Shown here: in pieces, positions 46,643 through 54,827 of the stretch
Layout: every line of letters begins with the position of its first letter
Numbering within the stretch: the stretch's first letter is position 1
NCBI GenBank assembly: GCA_902585415.1
Contig: CACIDN010000003.1
Location: 1 to 64,000 of the forward strand
Source: an uncultured Pelagibacteraceae bacterium
Lineage (GTDB): Bacteria; Pseudomonadota; Alphaproteobacteria; Pelagibacterales; Pelagibacteraceae
Reading direction: 5' to 3'
Length of the DNA: 64,000 nucleotides
Notes under the pieces: generated by a model
What the model was told of the DNA's origin: nothing
Databases searched by the model: none
The model's input: the letters and a program-made list of their open reading frames with translations, nothing else
Program-made: the position numbers and the translations under genes

Positions 46643-47896
46643 ATGAGCGCAGAATTAAAACAAATACTCACTACAGATGGAATTCCTCTCGAGATAAGCC
46701 TTAAGAGAGCTGAAAGGAAAAATAAAATTAAAGCGTTTCTTTTAGTTGCACCGTTACTATTTTTTTTAATGATCACATATATTTTTCCAATTGGCGATAT
46801 GCTTATGCGTAGCGTAGACGATAAAATGGTTACTAACATGTTGCCGAATACATTCAAGTCAATGGAAAATTGGGATGGAACTGAGATGCCATCAGAAGAA
46901 ATATTTGAGGCTTTTTACATAGATTTTCAAAAACTAGTTGAGGAAAAACGAGAGGGTAAGTTGTCAACTCAACTCAACTATACCAAAAATGGTTTTAAAA
47001 GTATTATAAAAAAATTAAGAAGAAAATCTAAAACGTTTGAAGAAGGAAATTATAAGGAGCAAATAATGGCTGTTCATAGGAGATGGGCAGACATAGATTA
47101 TTGGCGAGCAATTAAAAGACACGCACCTTCATATACAACATCAAAATACTTAAAAGGGATTGATATGTATAAAAATGAAGAAGGAAAAATTGTTAGTGTT
47201 GAGGAAGATAGAAGAATTCATAGAGTACTTTGGCTCAGGACTTTAGAAATTGCTTTTTTTGTAACTTTGTTATGTTTTTTAATGGCTTATCCAATTGCTT
47301 ATCTGCTTGCAACAATACCAATGAAATATAGTAACTTGTTAATGATATGTGTGCTTTTACCATTTTGGACATCACTATTGGTTAGAACTGCAAGTTGGAT
47401 GATACTTCTTCAACAACAAGGAGTTGTTAATGATTTTTTTGTTATGATTGGTTTAGTGGCTGACGATAACAGACCAGAAATGATGTATAATAAAACTGGA
47501 ACTTACGTTGCAATGACCCAAATTTTATTGCCTTTTATGGTGCTACCTCTTTACAGTGTAATGAAAACTATTTCCCCAAGTCTTATGAGAGCTGGTAAAT
47601 CCCTAGGTGGAACACCTTTCGTGACTTTTTGGAAAGTTTATTTCCCTTTAACTATTCCAGGCATTGGCGCAGGATGCCTGTTAGTTTTTATTCTTGCGAT
47701 TGGATATTATATCACCCCCGCGCTTGTGGGTGGTGCCTCAGGCACCTTGATAAGTAACCAGATTGCATTTCATATGAAAAGCACTCTTGATTGGAGCTTT
47801 GCATCTGCTATGGGATTAATGTTGTTAACTGGGGTATTGGCAATTTATTGGGTTTATAACAAATTAGTTGGAATAGATAATATAAAATTAGGATAA
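46643..47896 (+). CDS. potB: Polyamine-type ABC permease (PotB family)
   Basis: 417 residues with an N-terminal helix at about 32-52 (FLLVAPLLFFLMITYIFPIG), then a long hydrophilic periplasmic stretch of about 130 residues, then five helices and the EAA-type loop SLMRAGKSLGGTPFVTFWKV (about 314-333). The long loop after the first helix is larger than in E. coli PotB (285 residues) but occurs in some alphaproteobacterial homologues; its role is unknown. Start chosen as the first ATG after the terminator. Confidence 0.9.
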   Translation: MSAELKQILTTDGIPLEISLKRAERKNKIKAFLLVAPLLFFLMITYIFPIGDMLMRSVDDKMVTNMLPNTFKSMENWDGTEMPSEEIFEAFYIDFQKLVEEKREGKLSTQLNYTKNGFKSIIKKLRRKSKTFEEGNYKEQIMAVHRRWADIDYWRAIKRHAPSYTTSKYLKGIDMYKNEEGKIVSVEEDRRIHRVLWLRTLEIAFFVTLLCFLMAYPIAYLLATIPMKYSNLLMICVLLPFWTSLLVRTASWMILLQQQGVVNDFFVMIGLVADDNRPEMMYNKTGTYVAMTQILLPFMVLPLYSVMKTISPSLMRAGKSLGGTPFVTFWKVYFPLTIPGIGAGCLLVFILAIGYYITPALVGGASGTLISNQIAFHMKSTLDWSFASAMGLMLLTGVLAIYWVYNKLVGIDNIKLG

Positions 47897-47898
47897 AT

Positions 47899-48753
47899 AT
47901 GGCATTACCAAAATATACACAACTCCACTATAGAATTTGGCATTATTTTTATATTTTTATTTGTTCGTGTGTTTTTATCTTTTTAATAGCTCCATTATTT
48001 GTAATTTTTCCACTATCTTTTAACGCTGAAGAGTTTCTCGTGTTCTCTGAGGGAATGAAAAATCTTGATCCAGATGCATTTTCTTTAAGGTGGTATAAAG
48101 ATATGATCTATGGAACAAAAAATCCATGGGGGTTGGCTGCAAAAAATAGTTTTATAATTGCAATATTTGCTACTCTTGGTTCAGTATTATTAGGAACTGT
48201 AGCAGCATTAGGGTTGAGTAGCAGACATATGCCATTCAAGGGGTTTATAATGGCAACTTTGATTTCACCTATGATAGTACCACTTATAATATCTGGTGTA
48301 GCTATTTTCTTCTTTATGGCGAAAGCTGGTTTAGCGGCATCACATACTGGGATCATTCTTGCACATATAATTTTGGGAACACCATTTGTTGTAATAACAG
48401 TAACGGCAACACTTTCTGGTTTTGATCACAGTGTAACTAGAGCTGCATCAAGTCTTGGAAGCAATCCAGTTAATACTTTCATGAAAATTACATTACCTTT
48501 AATTTTACCTGGTGTAATCTCAGGTGGTTTATTTGCTTTTGTTACCTCTTTTGATGAAGTTGTTGTAGTATTGTTTTTAGCTGGATTAGATAATACAACT
48601 ATACCAATTCAAATGTGGACTGGTCTAAGAGAACAACTAAGTCCAACAATCCTTGCTGTTGCGACATGTTTGATTATTTTATCTACACTTATTCTTGTTA
48701 CAGCTGAGCTTTTAAGAAGAAGATCTGAAAGACTTAGAGGAATTAATAGATAA
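47899..48753 (+). CDS. potC: Polyamine-type ABC permease (PotC family)
   Basis: 284 residues, six helices. The cytoplasmic coupling loop is SVTRAASSLGSNPVNTFMKI (about 175-194), followed by LPLILPGVISGGLFAFVTSF, both PotC-like; FDEVVVVLFLAGLDNTTIP is the conserved C-terminal loop. Two bases after potB and 6 bp before the FadN-like enzyme gene, so the enzyme is probably co-transcribed with the transporter. Confidence 0.92.
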   Translation: MALPKYTQLHYRIWHYFYIFICSCVFIFLIAPLFVIFPLSFNAEEFLVFSEGMKNLDPDAFSLRWYKDMIYGTKNPWGLAAKNSFIIAIFATLGSVLLGTVAALGLSSRHMPFKGFIMATLISPMIVPLIISGVAIFFFMAKAGLAASHTGIILAHIILGTPFVVITVTATLSGFDHSVTRAASSLGSNPVNTFMKITLPLILPGVISGGLFAFVTSFDEVVVVLFLAGLDNTTIPIQMWTGLREQLSPTILAVATCLIILSTLILVTAELLRRRSERLRGINR

Positions 48754-48759
48754 AAATAA

Positions 48760-50982
48760 ATGCAAATTAAAAGTGTTGTCATCATTGGATCTGGAACTAT
48801 GGGTAGCGGAATAGCTGCCCATCTATGTAATGCCAATGTTCCAGTCACTCTTTTAGATCTATCAACTTATATTAGCACTAAGGCCAGAGAAAGAATTTAT
48901 AAATCCAAACCACCACTTTTAATTGATAAAAATAAAATTGATAATATAAAAGTTGGTAATATCAATGATGATTTCGATGTAGTGAAAGAGGCTGATTGGA
49001 TAGTAGAAGCTGTTGTTGAAAGGATAGATATAAAACATAAAATCTACGATAAAATATTTAAAAATAGAAAATCAGGTGCAATAGTTTCTTCAAATACATC
49101 TTCAATTCCTATAAAAATTTTATCAGAACATTTAACTGATGACGAAAAAAAAGATTTTTGTATAACCCACTTCTTTAATCCAGTTAGATACATGGGTTTG
49201 TTAGAGATCGTCAAAAATGAAAATAACGATTTAAAAAAAATAGATTCTTTAAAAAAATTTTGTGAAAATGAATTAGGCAAAGGCGCGATTGTCTGTAATG
49301 ATACACCCGGTTTTCTTGGAAATAGAATTGGTGTTTATGCAATGCAAGTAGCCATGACTGAAGCATTCAAAATGAAACTATCAATTGAAGAGGCTGATGC
49401 TGTATTTGGAAGACCAATGGGAATTCCTAAAACAGGTGTTTTTGGTTTATATGATCTGATCGGAATAGACCTTATGGCCGATGTACTAAAAAGCTTTATA
49501 AAAGAGCTTCCTGAGCAAGATCCATTTCAAGAAGTTGCTAAAGAGATACCCTTAGTAAAAAAATTAATCGAGACTGGCTACACAGGTAGGAAAGGAAAGG
49601 GTGGTTTTTACAGAATGAATAAAGCAAATAATCAAAAAATTTTAGAGGCTATAAATTTAGAGTCGGGCGATTATTCTCACTCTAAAAAAATTGATATGGG
49701 ATTTGATACTGTAAATTTAAAAGAATTAATAAATAGAAAAGACAAATATGGTGAATATTCTTGGTCAGTTATCTCAAAAATAATTAAATATGCTTCATCA
49801 TTAGTTCCAGGCATCACAGATAAGTTTAATGACATTGATGAAGCAATGAGACTAGGATTTAATTGGGCTATGGGTCCTTTCGAGATGCTTAAATCTATTG
49901 GGGTTAATGAATTTTTTAATCGAATAGACCACTTCAAAAATAATGCCTTTCTAGAAAATTTATCAAAAACAAAAGATGAGAATTTTTATGGTTCCAGGCA
50001 ATTATATACTGATATTGAAACTTTAGGAAAAGTAAAACCTAAGGCAATAAAAACAGATAAAAATAAGTCAGCTGAAATATATAGATTTAAAGACTTTAAT
50101 ATTGTTGAATTTACTACAAAGGCTTGCGCACTAGATTACGACTCTATGGATGCTCTTAAAAAAGCAACTGATAAACCATTAATAGTGATAAATGAAAGTA
50201 TGCAATTTTCTGCGGGTGTAAATCTTAGTTATACTATGAGCTTTGCAGAAAAAAATGATTACAAATCTATAGAAAAATTTATTAAATATTTTCAAGATAC
50301 TTGTAAAGAACTAAAATATTCAAAATATCCAGTAGTATCAGCTCCATCTGGCCTTACTTTAGGTGGAGGATTTGAGGTTTTAGTACAAAGTAATTTTGTT
50401 GCATCTCATACAAATATAGTAGTTGGGTTAGTTGAAAGTATGGTTGGTTTAGTCCCAGCTGGAGGTGGATGTAAAGAAATGCTATGGAGATGGTCACAAA
50501 CTTCTGAAGCAAAAAGCGATCCCGACTTTGCCCCGTTAAAAGTTTTTGAAATTATTGGTTATGCAAAAACTGCCACTTCTCCAATTGAAGCTGAGCCTTT
50601 AAAATATTTAAGACCAAAGGATAAAAAAATAATGAATAGAAATAGTCTTTTTTCAGAATCAAAAAAAATAATAGATCAAAATCAAAATTTTAAATCACCT
50701 GACGAATGTACATTTAAATTATCAGGAAAACCATTAAAAGAAAAAATGATTAAGGTGCTGGAAAAACTTTATAATGAAAAAGTAATATTAGATCACGGAA
50801 TGAAAGTTGGAACAGAACTTGCAAATGTCTTAAGTGGTGGAGATACTACATCAGATAAATTATTAACTGAAGATAACTTATACGAATTAGAGCTTAAGTC
50901 ATTTATGAGTCTAATTGAAACAGATCAGACTAAAGATAGAATAAGACATACACTAGCAACTGGAAAGCCACTAGTTAATTAA
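48760..50982 (+). CDS. Bifunctional 3-hydroxyacyl-CoA dehydrogenase / enoyl-CoA hydratase, FadN-like order
   Basis: 740 residues. The N-terminal half is the dehydrogenase: NAD motif IIGSGTMGSGIAAHL (about 7-21), catalytic His region THFFNPVRYMGLLEIV (about 137-152) and two C-terminal HCDH domains (about 185-290 and 325-405). The C-terminal part (about 435-620) is a crotonase fold with LTLGGGFEVLVQSNFV and VESMVGLVPAGGG, containing the two catalytic Glu positions. Domain order is dehydrogenase first, as in Bacillus FadN and opposite to FadB/FadJ. No thiolase or acyl-CoA dehydrogenase is nearby. Location behind PotC suggests a role in degrading the imported compound or its CoA derivative, which is inference. 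Confidence 0.85.
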   Translation: MQIKSVVIIGSGTMGSGIAAHLCNANVPVTLLDLSTYISTKARERIYKSKPPLLIDKNKIDNIKVGNINDDFDVVKEADWIVEAVVERIDIKHKIYDKIFKNRKSGAIVSSNTSSIPIKILSEHLTDDEKKDFCITHFFNPVRYMGLLEIVKNENNDLKKIDSLKKFCENELGKGAIVCNDTPGFLGNRIGVYAMQVAMTEAFKMKLSIEEADAVFGRPMGIPKTGVFGLYDLIGIDLMADVLKSFIKELPEQDPFQEVAKEIPLVKKLIETGYTGRKGKGGFYRMNKANNQKILEAINLESGDYSHSKKIDMGFDTVNLKELINRKDKYGEYSWSVISKIIKYASSLVPGITDKFNDIDEAMRLGFNWAMGPFEMLKSIGVNEFFNRIDHFKNNAFLENLSKTKDENFYGSRQLYTDIETLGKVKPKAIKTDKNKSAEIYRFKDFNIVEFTTKACALDYDSMDALKKATDKPLIVINESMQFSAGVNLSYTMSFAEKNDYKSIEKFIKYFQDTCKELKYSKYPVVSAPSGLTLGGGFEVLVQSNFVASHTNIVVGLVESMVGLVPAGGGCKEMLWRWSQTSEAKSDPDFAPLKVFEIIGYAKTATSPIEAEPLKYLRPKDKKIMNRNSLFSESKKIIDQNQNFKSPDECTFKLSGKPLKEKMIKVLEKLYNEKVILDHGMKVGTELANVLSGGDTTSDKLLTEDNLYELELKSFMSLIETDQTKDRIRHTLATGKPLVN

Positions 50983-51628
50983 TATCAGACAGTATTCTTA
51001 AAGAATTAATAAAATCCGGCCTTAAAACATATTCAGATTGGTCATTAAATTTAATTTTTTCTAAAGCAGAAATACCATAAATAACTCTTCCTAAAGGTGT
51101 ATATTCACCCTCAAACAAAAGAGCGTCAGTCAAAAGGATTAAAAATTCACTATCCTCTTCGTCTCCACTTTTACTTTTTGCAAAAGCTACTGTACCTTTT
51201 TTAAATTGAAATGGTTTATCTGTCTCTGGTTTGATCAAATCATATTTGGATCTACCACTGCCGATATAAGTATAATTAATATTATCTTTCCTACCAAATT
51301 CGAGATCCCCGGCTTGCACTAAAAAATTTTTAACAACTCTATGGAATGCAACATCGTCATATTCTTTGTTTTTAACCAACTTCTTAAACCTTTCTACTGA
51401 ATTTGGTGAAATACTTGGAAAAAGTTCGATTACAACATTACCACATGGAACATTTAAGATTACGATATTTTCAGGATTATTAAAACTCAATTTTGAAAAA
51501 TTTACTTTTTCAACAAACAAACATTTATTTTTTATTAAAATAAAAGAAATTAAAGAAAAAATTGCAAGTAAAATTAAAAAAATTAGTAATAATTTTTCAG
51601 ATTTTGATTGTTTGATTTTTTTTAGCAT
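50975..51628 (-). CDS. Membrane-anchored cyclophilin-type peptidyl-prolyl isomerase
   Basis: 217 residues with an N-terminal signal-anchor (about 14-34, LLIFLILLAIFSLISFILI) and a cyclophilin domain. The catalytic Arg is in VAFHRVVKNFLVQAGD; the substrate loop appears as SEFLILLTDALLFEGEYTPL, with the usual Trp/His of the cyclosporin site absent, as in many bacterial PpiA/PpiB. Probably assists folding on the periplasmic side. Convergent overlap of 8 bp with the FadN-like gene. Confidence 0.88.
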   Translation of the reverse strand: MLKKIKQSKSEKLLLIFLILLAIFSLISFILIKNKCLFVEKVNFSKLSFNNPENIVILNVPCGNVVIELFPSISPNSVERFKKLVKNKEYDDVAFHRVVKNFLVQAGDLEFGRKDNINYTYIGSGRSKYDLIKPETDKPFQFKKGTVAFAKSKSGDEEDSEFLILLTDALLFEGEYTPLGRVIYGISALEKIKFNDQSEYVLRPDFINSLRILSDIN

Positions 51629-51630
51629 TT

Positions 51631-52368
51631 TTAAAATTGATGTTTAGCATCTAATTTTTTAACTATATTTTTAATTGTTCTTACTTTTTTATTAAGTATC
51701 TCGTCTTTACCAATCATATCTAGAATTAAATTATTGTCTGACATCATAAAAGAAAAAGTTTCCGCCATATCCTCAGATATTGTTGACTTTGCATATTCAG
51801 ATATAAATCCTTCGCTATTGTAAATTTTTTCTAAGCTATAGTTATTAGAACATGTTGAACATGCTGAATACTTAAATTCTTTTGAATTTAAATTGTTCCA
51901 AGAAATATTTGAAAAATATTTGTTGAAGTTATGCTCGATTATATGAAAAATTTCATGATGTAAAACTCTTTCAAAATTTGAATTATTGGTATTAATATTT
52001 AAAATAAGTGTTTTCATCTCAGGGTTAGCAAATCCAAGTGCGGGTATTTCTGCTATTTTTAAATCACTACATAACACAATATATTTTAATTTAATCTTTC
52101 TAAAAAAATCATCGTTGTAACTATCGAACCCTCTTTGAGCCTCTAAATATTTTTCATTAAAATTTTTATATATATTTTTTTTACAACTAACATTTTTAAA
52201 ACCTGAACCAACAAAAAAATCTTTTTTGGGTTTTAAATAAGCTAAGGAGTTTTTATTTTCTAACTTATGTAGAGTTAAATTAGGTATTTTTATTAATTCG
52301 AGAATTTCATCAGCTTTAGCAACAAATGACAACAATAATAACAATATTATATAAAAGTTTAATTTCAT
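51631..52368 (-). CDS. Exported HExxH protein, predicted zinc metallopeptidase
   Basis: I do not recognise a named family. From the ATG at 52368 (MKLNFYIILLLLLSFVAKA, a good signal peptide) it is 245 residues; an ATG 27 codons upstream would overlap the divergent speB start. HHEIFHIIEH (about 137-146) contains HEIFH, the zincin HExxH motif with the catalytic Glu, preceded by a strand (MKTLILNINT). About 60 residues later SEDMAETFSFM (about 198-208) provides acidic residues suitable as third zinc ligand, as in gluzincins. A CSTC pair lies in between (about 170-173). Expected to act in the periplasm or outside. Substrate unknown. Confidence 0.72.
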   Translation of the reverse strand: MKLNFYIILLLLLSFVAKADEILELIKIPNLTLHKLENKNSLAYLKPKKDFFVGSGFKNVSCKKNIYKNFNEKYLEAQRGFDSYNDDFFRKIKLKYIVLCSDLKIAEIPALGFANPEMKTLILNINTNNSNFERVLHHEIFHIIEHNFNKYFSNISWNNLNSKEFKYSACSTCSNNYSLEKIYNSEGFISEYAKSTISEDMAETFSFMMSDNNLILDMIGKDEILNKKVRTIKNIVKKLDAKHQF

Positions 52369-52419
52369 TGAAAAATTATGATTATACTTTAATCGAATAT
52401 TATATGTTAGGTTAAATAA

Positions 52420-53376
52420 ATGAAGAAAAAAAATAAAGACACAGTTCAACCGATTAGCGGAACAATAGTTCCAAGATTTGCAGGACCAAGTACGTTTGCA
52501 AGATTACCAGAACTTAAAGACGTGGAAAATTGCGATATAGCAATTGTAGGAATTCCTTTTGATGCTGGAACAAGTTATAGGCCGGGGGCAAGATTTGGGC
52601 CACAAAGTATCAGACAAGCATCTAGACACTTAAGAACTAATTACCATCCAGATCACGATGTTGAACCATTTAAAGTACAACAAGTTGCAGACGCTGGCGA
52701 TATTACTTGTAATCCATTTAATATAAAAGAGGCAATACACCAAATAGAAAATGGTGCTTTAGATCTTTTAAATCAAACACGTGGTATAATTAGTATGGGA
52801 GGAGATCATACAATTGCATTTCCGCTTTTAAGAGCAGTAAATAAAATTAACAAAGGACCGGTTGCTCTAGTACATTTCGATGCTCATCTTGATACTTGGG
52901 ACACTTACATGGGTGCACCATTTACACATGGAACACCATTTAGAAGGGCAAGAGAAGAGGGTTTATTCCTTGATAATGCATCAATGCATGTTGGAATTAG
53001 AGGCCCCCTATACAGCAGAGATGATTTAAAAAATGATCAAAATTTTGGATTTAAAATTGTTCATTGCGATGAATTCCAAACAGATGGAATTGAGAAGATA
53101 GTAAAAAAAATAAGAAAAAGAGTAGGTAATAATCCATTATATCTTTCAATTGATATTGATGTATTGGATCCAGCTTTTGCACCAGGTACTGGGACACCAG
53201 AAATTGCAGGAATGACAACGAGAGAACTAGTAAATGTATTAAGAGGTTTGTCAGGATTAAATTTATTTTCAGCAGATGTTGTAGAGGTTTCACCTGCATA
53301 TGATCACGCAGAGGTAACATCATTAGCTGCAGCAACTATAATTTATGAGTTGACAAATTTATTTGCAAAAAAATAA
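52420..53376 (+). CDS. speB: Agmatinase-family ureohydrolase (SpeB-like)
   Basis: Hydrolyses a guanidino compound to urea and an amine. The binuclear Mn site is complete: GGDHT (127-131), DAHLD (154-158) and the SIDIDVLDPAFAPGTGTPE block (about 242-260). N-terminal GIPFDAGTSYRPGARFGP is agmatinase/guanidinobutyrase-like. 318 residues. Whether the substrate is agmatine, guanidinobutyrate, guanidinopropionate or another guanidine cannot be settled from motifs. An aldehyde dehydrogenase gene follows 20 bp later. It diverges from the metallopeptidase gene over 51 bp. Confidence 0.88.
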   Translation: MKKKNKDTVQPISGTIVPRFAGPSTFARLPELKDVENCDIAIVGIPFDAGTSYRPGARFGPQSIRQASRHLRTNYHPDHDVEPFKVQQVADAGDITCNPFNIKEAIHQIENGALDLLNQTRGIISMGGDHTIAFPLLRAVNKINKGPVALVHFDAHLDTWDTYMGAPFTHGTPFRRAREEGLFLDNASMHVGIRGPLYSRDDLKNDQNFGFKIVHCDEFQTDGIEKIVKKIRKRVGNNPLYLSIDIDVLDPAFAPGTGTPEIAGMTTRELVNVLRGLSGLNLFSADVVEVSPAYDHAEVTSLAAATIIYELTNLFAKK

Positions 53377-53396
53377 AGATCAGATAATTTTGTAAG

Positions 53397-54827
53397 ATGT
53401 TAGATAAAAGAAATTTTTATATAAATGGGGAATGGGTAAAACCTTCTAGCCAAAATGAAATAGAAGTAATTAATCCTGCTACAGAAAAAGTTTGTACTGT
53501 AATTTCTTTAGGAAATAAAAAAGATGTTGATGACGCAGTATTTGCTGCTAAAAAAGCTTTCAAAACCTGGGCATTTGTATCAAAAGAAGAGAAAGTAGAC
53601 TTATTAGAAAGTTTATATACACTTTACAAAAAAAGATGGGATGATTTTGCAAATGCAATAACTCTTGAAATGGGTGCCCCAAAAGAATTTGCAACAAAGC
53701 TTCAAGTGGGGGCTGGAGCAGCCCATATCAAAACTTTTATAAAATATTTAAAAGATTTTGAATTCGATAGACCTGTTAATGATGAATTACAAAATCAGAA
53801 AATCATTTATGAGCCAAAAGGAGTATGTGCTCTAATCACGCCTTGGAATTGGCCAATGAATCAAGTTTGTTTAAAAGTTATACCTGCATTAGCTTCAGGA
53901 TGCACAATGATTTTAAAACCATCTGAAATCGCACCATTATCTTCAATGATACTTACAGAAATAATTCATGAGGTAAAATTTCCGAAAGGAGTTTTCAATC
54001 TTATAAATGGTGATGGCTCAACAACAGGTGAAGCATTAACTAGCCATCCCGATATTGATATGATTTCATTTACAGGTTCTACAAGAGCAGGTGCGTTAAT
54101 TTCCCAAAATGCTGCAAAAGATTTCAAGAGAATAAGTTTAGAGCTTGGAGGCAAAGGTGCAAATATTATTTTTAAAGATGCTAAACCTGATGCAATTGAA
54201 AAAGGGGCTTCCAGATGTTTTAAAAATTCAGGCCAATCATGTAATGCGCCAACTAGAATGCTTGTGGAAAAGTCAATTTATAACGAGGTAATTGAAAGGG
54301 TTAAAAAGTATACTAATGATCTAGAAGTGGGAGACCCTACTAAAGAAGGCAATCATATAGGACCAGTAGTTTCACATCAGCAATACGAAAAAGTACAAAA
54401 ACTTATAAAAAAAGGTATAGACGAGGGAGCTAAACTTGTTGCCGGTGGGACAGGTAAACCAAAAGGTTTAAATAAAGGTTATTACGTAAAACCTACAGCC
54501 TTTGCGAATGTTAATAATAAAATGGAGATTGCTAGAACAGAAATATTTGGACCTGTTCTTTCAATAATACCATTTGAAAGTGAAGAAGAAGCTATCGAAA
54601 TTGCAAATGACACAAATTATGGCTTAGCAAATTATATACAAACTCAAGATAAAGAAAAAGCAAATAGAGTAGCAAGAAAATTAAGATCAGGAATGGTCGA
54701 TATAAATGGAGCAGGTTTAGCTGCAGACTCTCCTTTCGGTGGGTATAAACATTCTGGAATAGGAAGAGAGGCAGGCAAAGAAGGTCTTATTGAATTTCTT
54801 GAAGTCAAAGCAGTAGGTGGGATTTAA
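53397..54827 (+). CDS. NAD(P)-dependent aldehyde dehydrogenase
   Basis: 476 residues. Catalytic Cys C282 in NSGQSCNAPTR and general-base Glu E249 in SLELGGKGANI are present, with the Asn in TPWNWPMNQ (about 148-156) and the NAD motif FTGSTRAG (about 225-232). Overall it belongs to the broad-range or amino-aldehyde group. Behind an agmatinase-type gene it could oxidise an aminoaldehyde made from a polyamine, though no transaminase or oxidase is next to it. It converges on the ArgE-like gene with no gap. Confidence 0.9.
   Translation: MLDKRNFYINGEWVKPSSQNEIEVINPATEKVCTVISLGNKKDVDDAVFAAKKAFKTWAFVSKEEKVDLLESLYTLYKKRWDDFANAITLEMGAPKEFATKLQVGAGAAHIKTFIKYLKDFEFDRPVNDELQNQKIIYEPKGVCALITPWNWPMNQVCLKVIPALASGCTMILKPSEIAPLSSMILTEIIHEVKFPKGVFNLINGDGSTTGEALTSHPDIDMISFTGSTRAGALISQNAAKDFKRISLELGGKGANIIFKDAKPDAIEKGASRCFKNSGQSCNAPTRMLVEKSIYNEVIERVKKYTNDLEVGDPTKEGNHIGPVVSHQQYEKVQKLIKKGIDEGAKLVAGGTGKPKGLNKGYYVKPTAFANVNNKMEIARTEIFGPVLSIIPFESEEEAIEIANDTNYGLANYIQTQDKEKANRVARKLRSGMVDINGAGLAADSPFGGYKHSGIGREAGKEGLIEFLEVKAVGGI

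Noticed and set aside
52369-52449. 27-codon extension of the exported HExxH protein
   Set aside because: It would overlap the divergent speB start and place a second hydrophobic stretch before a complete signal peptide.
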